NCBI RefSeq assembly: GCF_004005995.1
Contig: NZ_CP034767.1
Span: 310,001 to 374,000 of the forward strand
Direction: 5' to 3'
DNA length: 64,000 nt
Source of the DNA: Devosia sp. 1566
GTDB lineage: Bacteria; Pseudomonadota; Alphaproteobacteria; Rhizobiales; Devosiaceae
Part shown: positions 34,249 through 42,428 of the stretch, piece after piece
Position numbering within the stretch: position 1 is the first letter of the stretch
How the letters are laid out: each line of letters starts with the position of its first letter
Position numbers and translations under genes: made by a program
Notes under the pieces: model-generated
Database searches by the model: none
What the model was told of the DNA's origin: nothing
Seen by the model: only the letters and a program-made list of their open reading frames with translations

Positions 34249-34938
34249 TTAGCGCTCGAACGCGCCAATGAAGCGCTCGCGCGAGCGCTCCAGATGGTGG
34301 CGCATCGCCGCTTCCGCAGCCTTGGCATCGCCGGCGGTCAGCGCATCGATGATCCCCTGGTGCTCCTCGAGAGCGTCGCTGGTGGCGCGTGCATGGTAGA
34401 ACAAGCGGAACAGATGCACATGGGTGTGCAGATTGGTCAGCGTTTCATGCACCAGCTCATTGCCGCTGCCCTGGGCGATGGCATCGTGGAAATCGCTATC
34501 GAGCCTCGCAAAGCGCCGATAAGCCTCCGCTGGCGGATCCTGTTCGGTTTCGCGCATCTCCTCGGCCAGCTTGTTCAATCCGGCCCGCGCTTCCGCGCTC
34601 ATCGCCTTGGCCGCGCGTCCCGCGGCAAACGGCTCCAGCAACAAGCGCAATTCATACAGCTGCTCGAGCCGGGCACGATCGAGCTGCTCGGCGGCGCTGT
34701 AGCCTACGAGATGGGTCTTGACCACCAGCCCCTGCGCCTCGAGCCGCGATAGTGCCTCGCGGATTGGGGTTTGCGACACGCCCAGTTCACGCGCCATCCG
34801 GTCAACCGATACCCGCCCGCCTGGCGGAATCTGGCGCGACATCAGCTGCGCGTAAATGGCGTTGTAAACCTCGTCCCCCAGCCGGGTGGGCCGCTTGAGC
34901 GGGGTTGGGGCCTTGCCCATGTCGTCGGTCGAGCTCAC
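34249..34938 (-). CDS. GntR family transcriptional regulator with FCD domain
   Basis: 229 residues. The winged helix is LGDEVYNAIYAQLMSRQIPP with LGVSQTPIREALSRLEAQGL. The FCD ligand domain follows (RFARLDSDFHDAIAQGSGNE, then HLFRLFYHARATSDALEEHQ, and MRHHLERSRERF), with the Asp/His metal ligands of the family. The effector is unknown. No metabolic operon is adjacent; RidA converges on it from the left. Confidence 0.87.
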   Translation of the reverse strand: MSSTDDMGKAPTPLKRPTRLGDEVYNAIYAQLMSRQIPPGGRVSVDRMARELGVSQTPIREALSRLEAQGLVVKTHLVGYSAAEQLDRARLEQLYELRLLLEPFAAGRAAKAMSAEARAGLNKLAEEMRETEQDPPAEAYRRFARLDSDFHDAIAQGSGNELVHETLTNLHTHVHLFRLFYHARATSDALEEHQGIIDALTAGDAKAAEAAMRHHLERSRERFIGAFER

Positions 34939-35031
34939 ATCCGCGTCCTTTGGCTGTGGTGGCGCGGCGAACCCCTAGCACCGAGCGCCCAGGTCTTCAA
35001 ACCGGCAATAACGCAGCCCGTCCCTGCGCAG

Positions 35032-35056
35032 GGAACAGGCGTTCGGACGCCGCGTT
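35032..35056 (+). promoter_or_regulatory. candidate EcfG (general stress) promoter
   Basis: GGAAC at 35032-35036, a 16-base spacer, and CGTT at 35053-35056 match the consensus of EcfG-type sigma factors in alphaproteobacteria exactly. It lies 27 bases before the start of a small protein gene that heads a run of stress-type genes. Confidence 0.6.
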
Positions 35057-35083
35057 CTCCCTCGACAACAAGGAGTTAAGTCC

Positions 35084-35266
35084 ATGAGCCAGCACCCGGA
35101 CGCCAAGCCTGACGAGCCCTACCACGAGCCCGGTAAGGATGCGCCCTCCACCATGCCGCCCGCCGGCCCGCATGCGCGCCCAGACCTGATCGACAATGAA
35201 AAAACCCCCGGCACCGGCTCACTGCCCGATCCGCAGGGTGGCGAAGCCGATGTAGGCAGCGACTAG
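35084..35266 (+). CDS. small disordered protein, probably stress-induced
   Basis: 60 residues rich in Pro, Asp, Gly and Glu (HPDAKPDEPYHEPGKDAPST), with no predicted fold, membrane segment or cysteine. It has a good AAGGAG ribosome-binding site and an exact EcfG-type promoter match upstream, which makes it a believable gene despite its size. Function unknown. Confidence 0.6.
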   Translation: MSQHPDAKPDEPYHEPGKDAPSTMPPAGPHARPDLIDNEKTPGTGSLPDPQGGEADVGSD

Positions 35267-35277
35267 GGGGTGAGCCC

Positions 35278-35598
35278 CTAGTCTGAACTCACGATATAGT
35301 CGTCGGGCACCTGGAACATCGCCTTGAGCACCGTGCGCGGCCCGTCGCTTGGGTAAAGTCCGCTATCATCCTGCACCACATGGTAAAGTTTTGGGTCGCG
35401 TAGCGCGCTGGCTTCCACCTGGGTGGTCGCCAATGGCTCGCGCAGGGTAATCGCTGCCGCCTCCGCATGCGAGGCCACCACCCGGGCATCGCCCGAGGAG
35501 CGCGCCCGCACCACAACTTCGCCCTGGGGGACGGCGCGACCCCAATTGGGGTCGCCTTCCCTTGCCACCGGCAACAGACGATAAACGTGAAGTTGCAC
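35278..35598 (-). CDS. hypothetical protein
   Basis: 106 residues starting at GTG 35598, preceded by a GGAGG ribosome-binding site. The longer ORF upstream has no family-like sequence. It has a VQLHVYRLLPVAREGDPNWG start and a VVVRARSSGDARVVASHAEA segment; no family recognised. It ends 12 bases from the convergent small protein gene and is followed upstream (29 bases) by treZ on the same strand, so the two may be co-transcribed. Confidence 0.6.
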   Translation of the reverse strand: MQLHVYRLLPVAREGDPNWGRAVPQGEVVVRARSSGDARVVASHAEAAAITLREPLATTQVEASALRDPKLYHVVQDDSGLYPSDGPRTVLKAMFQVPDDYIVSSD

Positions 35599-35626
35599 TG
35601 TTCGAGCCTCCGGTTCTTGTGCCGAT

Positions 35627-37483
35627 TTAACTGTCCTGGACCCCAGTTGTTCCCTGCGCGGGGGCGAGGTGCAGGTCATAAACGGCACTCCAGGGCTGGA
35701 GCGTATCGCCACTCACAGTGCCCTCGACCCAGAGATGGGGATGGGAGAGATCGACCCCGCTGACGGGCTCGGAGCCTAGATTGGCGCTCAACACCAGCGT
35801 CGAGCCATCGCCCAGGGTCCAACTCACGCGCACCGCCTTGTCGCCCAGGATTTGGTAGCGCCCGGCATAGCCTTGCATGCCGCGAAGCCGGGGCACGATT
35901 TCCTCGCGCCGCAACGCCAGCAGGGTTCGATAAAGCGACAAATGGCTGGTGGGCCCGGCCTCGTCGGTCTCTTCCCAGTCCAGCTTGCAGGCCCGGAACG
36001 TTGCCTCGGCCATCGGGTCGGGCGGCAGTCGGTCGGGCTCGCTGTCCCCGATCATGTGGCGCATTTCTTCGCGGCGGCCCTTGCGGATGGCCTCGGCCAG
36101 ATCCTCGCCCACATCGGTAAAGAACAGGAAGGGGCGCTTGCTGTCCCATTCCTCGCCCATGAACACCATCGGGATCTGGGGCGACAACAGATAGATCGTG
36201 GCCAGCACCCGCGTCACCGCTGCCGGCACTAATTGACCAATTCGCTCGCCAAAGGGGCGATTGCCGATCTGGTCATGGTTCTGGATAAAGGCGACAAAAG
36301 CGGTGCTGGGCAGAAAGGCGCTGGGCTCGCCCTTGGGCTCGCCTTCATGCGGAGTTATCTCGCCCTGATAGGCATAGCCTTCCGCGAGCGAGCGGCCCAA
36401 GAGGTCAGTGCGCCCTTCATAATTTTCGTAATACCAGAACTTTTCGCCTGTCGCCGCGACATGGAGGCAATGATGCACGTCGTCATTCCATTGCGCATCA
36501 TAAAGCCATGGCCCGCCATGCCAGCCGCGCTTGAACCAGCCGGCCTGGTTCTTGGAATTCTCCTGCACCAGATGGATATAGCGCCCGTCGGTGGCGGCGC
36601 GGGTCTGCTCGGCCAGGTCCTGCAGCATATGCTTGGGGCCGGTATCCTGGATGGCATGCACCGCATCGAACCGCAGGCCATCGAAGCGATATTCGTTGAT
36701 CCAGAAGCGGGCATTGGCAAACACGATGTCGCGCACCGTATGGGCGCCTTCATCATCGTAATTAAGGGCGGCGCCCCAGGGGGTCTTGTGCTTTTCGGTC
36801 ATCACCGGGGCATAGGCGGGCAGGTAATTCCCCTTGGGCCCGAAATGGTTGTAGATGACGTCGGCAAACATCATCAGGCCGCGTTCATGGGCGGCATCCA
36901 CCAGGGCCTTGAGATCATCGGGGTGGCCATAGCTGGCATCGGGCGCGAACAGCATCGCCCCGTCATAGCCCCAGTTCCAATCGCCCTTAAATTCGGCCAG
37001 CGGCAGCAGCTGGATCGCTGTCACGCCCAGCTCCACCAGATAATCGAGCTTGTCGATTGCCGCCCGGAAGGTGCCTTGCTCGGTGAAGGTGCCGATATGG
37101 AGCTGGTAAAAGACGGCTTCTTCCCAAGGGCGGCCGCGCCATCCAAGGTCGCGCCATTCATAGGAAAGCGGATCGAGCACTTCGCTGGGCCCGTCCACAT
37201 CCTGGGGCTGGTAGCGCGATGCCGGGTCGGGCACTTCGAGCGCGCCGTCGATGGCAAACATGTAGCGTGTGCCGGGGCCCACGCCGGGCACTTCGAGCTC
37301 GAACCAGCCGCGCTCGCTCGCCATCATAGGCAGGGTTTTCCCGCCGATCAGCCTGAGCTCGACGCGTTGCGCCTGGGGTGCCCACAGCCGGAAGCGCACG
37401 CCCGATCCGGTGATCTGGGTGCCGAACTTCATTTCCTGTTCGCGGCGGATGGTCTTGTGGGCGGGGACGGCCATTTGGTTCAT
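35627..37483 (-). CDS. treZ: malto-oligosyltrehalose trehalohydrolase
   Basis: 618 residues. An N-terminal carbohydrate-binding E-set domain (VRFRLWAPQAQRVELRLIGG) is followed by a GH13 barrel with conserved regions MMFADVIYNHFGPKGNY, EYRFDGLRFDAVHAI (nucleophile Asp), IHLVQENS (acid Glu) and FIQNHDQIGNR. That order and the PKGNY motif are typical of TreZ, which releases trehalose from maltooligosyltrehalose. The partner TreY is not in the window. The start at 37483 has an AGAGGA ribosome-binding site; an internal ATG at 37432 is the alternative. Trehalose synthesis fits the surrounding stress genes. Confidence 0.9.
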   Translation of the reverse strand: MNQMAVPAHKTIRREQEMKFGTQITGSGVRFRLWAPQAQRVELRLIGGKTLPMMASERGWFELEVPGVGPGTRYMFAIDGALEVPDPASRYQPQDVDGPSEVLDPLSYEWRDLGWRGRPWEEAVFYQLHIGTFTEQGTFRAAIDKLDYLVELGVTAIQLLPLAEFKGDWNWGYDGAMLFAPDASYGHPDDLKALVDAAHERGLMMFADVIYNHFGPKGNYLPAYAPVMTEKHKTPWGAALNYDDEGAHTVRDIVFANARFWINEYRFDGLRFDAVHAIQDTGPKHMLQDLAEQTRAATDGRYIHLVQENSKNQAGWFKRGWHGGPWLYDAQWNDDVHHCLHVAATGEKFWYYENYEGRTDLLGRSLAEGYAYQGEITPHEGEPKGEPSAFLPSTAFVAFIQNHDQIGNRPFGERIGQLVPAAVTRVLATIYLLSPQIPMVFMGEEWDSKRPFLFFTDVGEDLAEAIRKGRREEMRHMIGDSEPDRLPPDPMAEATFRACKLDWEETDEAGPTSHLSLYRTLLALRREEIVPRLRGMQGYAGRYQILGDKAVRVSWTLGDGSTLVLSANLGSEPVSGVDLSHPHLWVEGTVSGDTLQPWSAVYDLHLAPAQGTTGVQDS

Positions 37484-37536
37484 CGGGAATCCTCTTTTGC
37501 CAGCAACGTCTGAGGAGCCCAATTGGCTGATGTCAC

Positions 37537-37785
37537 TCACCTAGATTGATCCTCCGCTTCATCGCGCGTTTCGAGCTTGACGGTCAGCACTACCGGACCC
37601 TGGCTGCCATCGCGAATCTGCACGGAAAGCTCGGTGGTTTGGGGGTCGCGAAACGCATCGCGCACCATGTCGGACAGGGTGCGGCGAGCCATGCCCACCG
37701 CCACATCCATGTTTTCCAGTTCCAGTCCGGCATCGTCGCGGAACAAGCCGTCGCTGTCGTGAATATCGAAAAAGAAGCGCGGCAT
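37537..37785 (-). CDS. DUF6894 family protein
   Basis: 82 residues starting MPRFFFDIHDSDGLFRDDAG, the hallmark of the DUF6894 family of small alphaproteobacterial proteins, followed by ELENMDVAVGMARRTLSDMV and a beta-rich end (VVLTVKLETRDE). Function unknown; such genes are often found among stress genes. It is 53 bases upstream of treZ on the same strand. Confidence 0.8.
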   Translation of the reverse strand: MPRFFFDIHDSDGLFRDDAGLELENMDVAVGMARRTLSDMVRDAFRDPQTTELSVQIRDGSQGPVVLTVKLETRDEAEDQSR

Positions 37786-37872
37786 CGCGTTTCACCGTGG
37801 TTCTTTGCCGGGCGGGCCGGCATGTGTTGGGATCACGGATCAGGCTCCCGTTTGGCTTGCACTAGATATGGG

Positions 37873-38979
37873 TCAGCTCCTGCCGCGCTTGCGGGCTCGC
37901 CCGAGCAGCCAGGCTGCCGGAGCCGAAAAGGCGAGGCTGCTCCAGGGCAGGGGCCGGCGCTCGGCCGGCGGCTTGGGTGGTTTTTCCAGCTTCTTGCGGT
38001 CCCACGGCCAGACCCGCCCCACATGGTCCGCCATATGGGCACCGCGTTCGCCCAGCGGCTTTTCGGGGCCGGTGGTGGAGTCGCGCGCGGTCTGGTGCTC
38101 CACTTCCGAGTTGAGCTCGGCCCCGAGGATCACGAGGGTCACCGAAATCCACAGCCAGGTCAAAAGCGCGATCAGGGCCCCAAGCGAGCCGTAGGTGCGG
38201 TTGTAGTCGCTGAAATTGGTGACATACCAGGAAAAGGCGATAGAGGTCGCTCCGAGCAACACCACGGCCAGAACGGCGCCCGGGGTGATCCAGCGCCATT
38301 TGGCTTCCTCGCGGCTGGGTCCCCAGCGATAAATGGCTGCGATGCTCAGCCAGACCACCAGGAGCATCACGGCATAAGAAGTGACCCGCACCACCCATTC
38401 AAACCCGCCGGTAGTCGGCAACAGGGCAATAATGGCGGGCAGGATCACCACCGTCGCCAGCACCATGATCGCTGCCACGGCGCCACCCAGGGTGAACAAC
38501 AGGGCAATCAGTTGGAGCTTGAGGAAAGGGCGGCGCTCCTGCTCGTGATAAGCAATGTTCATTGCCTCGAACATGGCCTTGACGCCAGCGCTCGCGCTCC
38601 AAAGCGCAATGGCGGTGGAGATCACAAGGGTAAAACTGAGGGTGCGGCTGCTTTCCGTGGTGAGACGCGTCAGCTGGTCCCGGATGATTTCGAGCCCGCC
38701 CGGGGGCACCAGCCCCACCAGCAGATCGACCTGGTTGGCAACATCGGTGGTGCTGTTGAACAGGCCATAGATCGCGACCACGGAGGTCAGCGTCGGCACC
38801 AGCGCCAGCAGCATGTAAAAGGTGACGCCGGCGGAGGTGAGCAGGATCCGGTCATTATTGATGGACCGGAACAGGCGGTAGAGAATGTCTTTCCAGCCCG
38901 CGGCTGGGATTTCGGTGGGCGCAGCAGCGTCTCGCCCCCGACCTTGTTGACCGGCGTAAAGCGATGACGTGTCTTGCAT
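37873..38979 (-). CDS. YihY/virulence factor BrkB family membrane protein
   Basis: 368 residues with six membrane segments typical of the YihY/UPF0761 family: ILLTSAGVTFYMLLALVPTL near residue 45, LSFTLVISTAIALWSASAGV, LIALLFTLGGAVAAIMVLAT, a VTSYAVMLLVVWLSIAAIYR region, ITPGAVLAVVLLGATSIAFS and GALIALLTWLWISVTLVILG. Long once annotated as RNase BN, the family has no proven nuclease activity and its function is unclear. The start (ATG 38979) has a GGGGGGAAG ribosome-binding site; a longer ORF start at 39357 overlaps the neighbouring gene and is rejected. It lies in the stress island. Confidence 0.88.
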   Translation of the reverse strand: MQDTSSLYAGQQGRGRDAAAPTEIPAAGWKDILYRLFRSINNDRILLTSAGVTFYMLLALVPTLTSVVAIYGLFNSTTDVANQVDLLVGLVPPGGLEIIRDQLTRLTTESSRTLSFTLVISTAIALWSASAGVKAMFEAMNIAYHEQERRPFLKLQLIALLFTLGGAVAAIMVLATVVILPAIIALLPTTGGFEWVVRVTSYAVMLLVVWLSIAAIYRWGPSREEAKWRWITPGAVLAVVLLGATSIAFSWYVTNFSDYNRTYGSLGALIALLTWLWISVTLVILGAELNSEVEHQTARDSTTGPEKPLGERGAHMADHVGRVWPWDRKKLEKPPKPPAERRPLPWSSLAFSAPAAWLLGRARKRGRS

Positions 38980-38990
38980 TCTTCCCCCCA

Positions 38991-39021
38991 AAAGAGGAAG
39001 GCGGTTACCCGCCTTCCTCTT
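38991..39021 (-). terminator. bidirectional-looking intrinsic terminator
   Basis: AGAGGAAGGCGG (38993-39004) and CCGCCTTCCTCT (39009-39020) form a perfect 12-bp stem with loop TTAC. It is flanked by TTTT on the minus strand and TGTTTTTC on the plus strand. It ends the three-gene unit 41560-39035 just before the YihY gene. Confidence 0.75.
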
Positions 39022-39034
39022 GTTTTTCTTTCGC

Positions 39035-40231
39035 TCAGGTCGTCGACTCTCCGGTCGAGCCCTGGCCAGTCGAGGACTGCCCGGTCGAAGAGGCGGTAGC
39101 GGTCCCAGCCACGTTGGAAACGCCTTCCTTGGCCTGCTGGTAGATTTCCCCAGCCTTGCCGGTCGCGGTTTCATAAAGCTCGGTCGCTTTTTCGCGGCCC
39201 TGCTCATAAACCTGGCTGGCCTGCTCGCCGGCCATGGCCTTGAGCTGGTCGGCACTTTCACCCAACAGCGCGTCTTCCTGCTCGGTATGGGGCAGGGTGG
39301 CGGCAAGGGCGGCACCGGCGGCAAAAGCCAGGGCGCCGGCAACCAGCGGCTGCTCACGGAACTGGTCCATCAGCGTGTGGTTGAGCGAGCCCGCCTGGTG
39401 GCGGATCGCCGAACCGGCATGACCGGCCTGGCTGCGGATGGCACTGCCCGCATGTCCTGCCTGGCTGCGCAGCCCGCTGGCGGCACTGCCGGCATGGCTT
39501 GCACCCGAGCTCAGTGCGTCGCGGGCATCATGGAGCTTGCGACGAGCCTGGCGCCAGGTATGGGAGGCCCAGCCCGTGGCCGCATCGAGCAGATTGCCCG
39601 CTTCGTCACGGAAATGCTGCACCTGCTGGCCGCCGGCATCGGCGAAGCCCTTGAAGCGATTGCCCGCCTCATCCATGAAGTGGCCGGCGCGCTGGCCCGT
39701 CTTGTCGGTCAGGGCGCGGAACTTCTTGCCGGAATCGTCGGTGAACTCGCTGTAGTTGCGGCCAGCATCATCGCTGACGCTGCCCAGCCGCTGCATGCTC
39801 GAGCCCGAGATCGTGGCGACGGGATAGTCTTCGTCGTCATAGAACTCTTCGTCGATATAACCGCTTTCGGTGTCGTAGTCCGTGGCGCCATAGCCGCGAC
39901 GCGCATTGATGCTGTCATCCCAGGCATCGTCGCCATAAGCGCGGGTGGTCGTTGTCCGCTCCGATTTGGACGAACCGCCGGGCTTGGCCATCAGCCAGGC
40001 CAGGCTCACGCCCAGCAAGGCCACCGGCAGGGGGTTGGCGGTCACGCTGCGCTGCAGCGAGCCGATGAACTCGCCACCGCCGCCTTTGGTGTAAGCCATG
40101 AACTCGTCGACCAACTGGCCGGGCGAAAGGCGATCGGCAATCTGGTCGATGCGGTTTTCGACCTGGTTGCGCTGCATATCGATTTCGCGCTGGAGTTCGG
40201 CCGAGCTTTTGTTGTCGTCATCGTAAGCCAT
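39035..40231 (-). CDS. DUF3618 domain-containing membrane protein
   Basis: 398 residues. The N-terminal DUF3618 segment is SSAELQREIDMQRNQVENRI and DRLSPGQLVDEF. A hydrophobic helix NPLPVALLGVSLAWLMAKPG follows, then a long hydrophilic region with repeated RSQAGHAGSAIR units (around 260-290), and a second hydrophobic segment LVAGALAFAAGAALAATLPH near 320. An amphipathic Glu/Ala helix and Ser/Thr/Gly tail end it. DUF3618 proteins usually follow a phage-holin-type gene in a stress operon, exactly as here (stop/start contact at 40231). Function unknown; probably an inner-membrane stress protein. Confidence 0.83.
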   Translation of the reverse strand: MAYDDDNKSSAELQREIDMQRNQVENRIDQIADRLSPGQLVDEFMAYTKGGGGEFIGSLQRSVTANPLPVALLGVSLAWLMAKPGGSSKSERTTTTRAYGDDAWDDSINARRGYGATDYDTESGYIDEEFYDDEDYPVATISGSSMQRLGSVSDDAGRNYSEFTDDSGKKFRALTDKTGQRAGHFMDEAGNRFKGFADAGGQQVQHFRDEAGNLLDAATGWASHTWRQARRKLHDARDALSSGASHAGSAASGLRSQAGHAGSAIRSQAGHAGSAIRHQAGSLNHTLMDQFREQPLVAGALAFAAGAALAATLPHTEQEDALLGESADQLKAMAGEQASQVYEQGREKATELYETATGKAGEIYQQAKEGVSNVAGTATASSTGQSSTGQGSTGESTT

Positions 40232-40647
40232 TAGAGTCTCTCCTTGACCACATCGGCGTCACGGCCAAGCGAAGAGGCCGTGCGCTCCATTTTGAGGTTG
40301 CTGGCCTTGAGGGCATTAAGCCCGCGGTTCACCAGCACATAAGCGATGATGCCGACCACCACGGTGACGATGATCGCCCCGATGGAAGTGGCCATGGTCT
40401 CGTCCATGCCCTGCGCCTCGAAGAACGCTGCAATCAGCGACACGAGGAACGAGAGGAACACGCCCAGCGCGCCCAGTGCCAGAACGGCACCGGCGAGGAG
40501 GAACACGACCCCGCCCATGGTCTGGGAGAACTTTTCCGAGGCCTCGGCCTTGGCCAGCTGGATTTCCTTGTGGAACAGGTTCGAGATGTCGCCGGCAAGG
40601 CCGCCGATCAGCTCGGATAGTGGCCGGCTGTCATTGACGTTAGACAT
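40231..40647 (-). CDS. phage holin family / YqjE-like membrane protein
   Basis: 138 residues. DSRPLSELIGGLAGDISNLF and KEIQLAKAEASEKFSQTMGG lead into two membrane helices (VVFLLAGAVLALGALGVFLS and IGAIIVTVVVGIIAYVLVNR) and a basic C-terminus. This is the Phage_holin_3_6/YqjE pattern; despite the name these are chromosomal stationary-phase membrane proteins. It overlaps the upstream YqjD-like gene by 8 bases and abuts the DUF3618 gene, forming one operon. Confidence 0.85.
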   Translation of the reverse strand: MSNVNDSRPLSELIGGLAGDISNLFHKEIQLAKAEASEKFSQTMGGVVFLLAGAVLALGALGVFLSFLVSLIAAFFEAQGMDETMATSIGAIIVTVVVGIIAYVLVNRGLNALKASNLKMERTASSLGRDADVVKERL

Positions 40648-41560
40648 TATCCTTCTCCCCATTCTGGGTGGTCGAACCACCCGTGGAACCCGAGCCGTAG
40701 CCGCTGCCCGAGCCTAGGCCCGAACCCGAAGTGCTGCCGCCGGTCGAACCATAGGAACTGCCCGTGCCGGGGGTGGAACCATAGCTGGAGCCGGTGCCCG
40801 AACCCGTGCCGCCGGTCGAGCCATAGCTGGAGCCGGTGCTGCCGGTCGAACCGGTGCTGCCGGTGGAGCCATAGCCGCTGCTGCCCGTGCCATAACCGCT
40901 CGAACCCGTGCCCGAACCGCTGCCGCCGGTGGCAAAACCGCCCGAGCTGGCATAGCTTGAGGAATTGCCGGTATAGCCGGTTTCACCCGAAGTCTGCCCG
41001 CCCGTACCGCTGCGGCGGTTGGCGGAAGCCAGCACAAAGCGGCTGGCCACAAAGCCGGCCAGGGCTGCAACGCCCAGGAAAGCCAGCGGCTGGCGGCGGC
41101 CGAAGTCCTGGGCCATGCCCACGAGGTCGTCGACATTCTTGTTCTGGACCGTTTCGGATGCGCGATTAAGGCCATTGGCCAGGTCGCGGACATAGCCCGA
41201 AATGGTGCTCTGCTGGTCGTTGTCGAGTTCATCGGCAACCCGCGTCACGGCCGAGGCAATGCCGCTGAGCTGGCCCGCGGCCATGTCCTTTTGCTCGCTG
41301 GCAAAGGAGCGGGCCTTTTCGGTCGCAGCGCCAAGCTGTTCCTGCGCCTGGCCCTTGAGGTTGCGCACTTCTTCGGCCGCGCGCTGGGCAACCGCGTCAA
41401 GTTCGCTCTTGGCGGTTTCCTTGACCGCAGCAAAATCGTGCTTGGCCTGTTCTTGAGCTGCGCTCAGGTCCTGCTTGGCCTGATCGGGGACGATCCCCGC
41501 GGCGCCGCCTGTGCTCGATGTCTGGTCTGCTGAGAATTGACTAGGATCTTGGGGGCTCAT
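40640..41560 (-). CDS. YqjD/nutrient-deprivation-type membrane protein with Gly/Ser/Thr-rich tail
   Basis: 306 residues. A long amphipathic coiled coil (AQEQAKHDFAAVKETAKSEL and onward, about 30-170) is followed by a single hydrophobic helix PLAFLGVAALAGFVASRFVL and then a roughly 110-residue tail of Gly-Ser-Thr-Tyr repeats (YGSTGSTGSTGSTG type). The helix-plus-anchor plan recalls E. coli YqjD, which anchors ribosomes to the membrane in stationary phase; the tail is unusual. The start at 41560 has an AAAGGAG ribosome-binding site. First gene of the operon with the YqjE-like and DUF3618 genes. Confidence 0.75.
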   Translation of the reverse strand: MSPQDPSQFSADQTSSTGGAAGIVPDQAKQDLSAAQEQAKHDFAAVKETAKSELDAVAQRAAEEVRNLKGQAQEQLGAATEKARSFASEQKDMAAGQLSGIASAVTRVADELDNDQQSTISGYVRDLANGLNRASETVQNKNVDDLVGMAQDFGRRQPLAFLGVAALAGFVASRFVLASANRRSGTGGQTSGETGYTGNSSSYASSGGFATGGSGSGTGSSGYGTGSSGYGSTGSTGSTGSTGSSYGSTGGTGSGTGSSYGSTPGTGSSYGSTGGSTSGSGLGSGSGYGSGSTGGSTTQNGEKDNV

Positions 41561-41630
41561 CGCTCCGACTCCTTTAGGTTCTAGAGAACGTCGCCTTGGC
41601 CGCTCCGTGGCCGACGTCAAGTGAGCACAC

Positions 41631-41655
41631 AATGCCGCGAGCGGACGGAAGTTCC
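41631..41655 (-). promoter_or_regulatory. possible EcfG promoter of the YqjD-like operon
   Basis: On the minus strand GGAAC (41655-41651) is followed after 16 bases by CATT (41634-41631), one mismatch from the CGTT consensus. It sits 71 bases before the start codon at 41560. Supported mainly by the stress-type genes it would control. Confidence 0.35.
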
Positions 41656-41757
41656 CTTAATTGTCTTGAAATTACAGTAGGTTATTGCAACATGTGCAAG
41701 CCGGCAGCCCCGCCGCGTGGGCGGCCTGCCGGCTTGATTTTAGTCCCCTGATAGGGC

Positions 41758-42249
41758 TCAGGCGGCCTTGGCGTTGGCTTCGCCGGTGGCGAGCGTCGTC
41801 AGCTTCTTGTCGGTCGCTTCTTCTTCGCCCAGCGTGGTCTCGAGCAGCTTGGCCGCGTCGGTCATCCCCAACTGCTGGGCCCAGGTGCGCAGCGTGCCGT
41901 AACGGGCCATTTCATAGTGCTCGACGGCCTGTGCCGCCGCGATCAGGCCGGCGTCGAGCGCCTGCGTGCCCTTGAACTCGTCCATGATGGACTTGCCTTC
42001 CTCGATGATCCCGAGAATGGCGTCGCAGGTCTTGCCGCGCGCGGGCTTGCCGAGCAGTTCGAAAATCTGCTCAAGGCGTTCGATATGCACGTCGGTTTCA
42101 TCGCGGTGCTGTTCGAAGCCGGCAGCAAGTTCGGGCGACTGGGCAGCCTTGGCCATCTTAGGCAGAGTTTTTACGATCTGCTTTTCGGCGTAGTAGATGT
42201 CCTTGAGCGTATCGAGAAACAAATCGTTAAGATTCTTTTCTTCAGCCAT
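41758..42249 (-). CDS. DUF892 (YciF-type) ferritin-like protein
   Basis: 163 residues: NLNDLFLDTLKDIYYAEKQI, then FEQHRDETDVHIERLEQIFE and AAQAVEHYEMARYGTLRTWA, the three metal-ligand helices of the DUF892/YciF four-helix bundle. The Glu/His pattern (E..H, E, EH..E) is consistent with a di-iron or similar site. Such proteins are induced by stress and entry into stationary phase in many proteobacteria. Single-gene unit with a possible EcfG promoter. Confidence 0.85.
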   Translation of the reverse strand: MAEEKNLNDLFLDTLKDIYYAEKQIVKTLPKMAKAAQSPELAAGFEQHRDETDVHIERLEQIFELLGKPARGKTCDAILGIIEEGKSIMDEFKGTQALDAGLIAAAQAVEHYEMARYGTLRTWAQQLGMTDAAKLLETTLGEEEATDKKLTTLATGEANAKAA

Positions 42250-42293
42250 GTTGATTTCCTCGGTTAATTTGCCTTGTGGCGTTCGGGGACTCA

Positions 42294-42318
42294 ATCGGAA
42301 CGACCCCCAATTGGTTCC
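42294..42318 (-). promoter_or_regulatory. possible EcfG promoter of the DUF892 gene
   Basis: On the minus strand GGAAC (42318-42314), 16 bases, then CGAT (42297-42294), one mismatch from CGTT, 45 bases before the DUF892 start. A weak match on its own. The 180-base gap it sits in holds no other feature I can support. Confidence 0.3.
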
Positions 42319-42428
42319 CCCCGAGAACACGGGTTTGCGACAACAGACCAAGGGGTATTTTTCGCCCGCCCGATGGAACCGGATGTGCGGCGGCGCCAAG
42401 GGGGCGCGCGATGGGCAGTTGCGACGTC

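Noticed and set aside
40666..40990. Repeat array that might look like CRISPR or a minisatellite
   Set aside because: Irregular codon repeats for Gly/Ser/Thr inside the YqjD-like gene; no constant repeat-spacer pattern.
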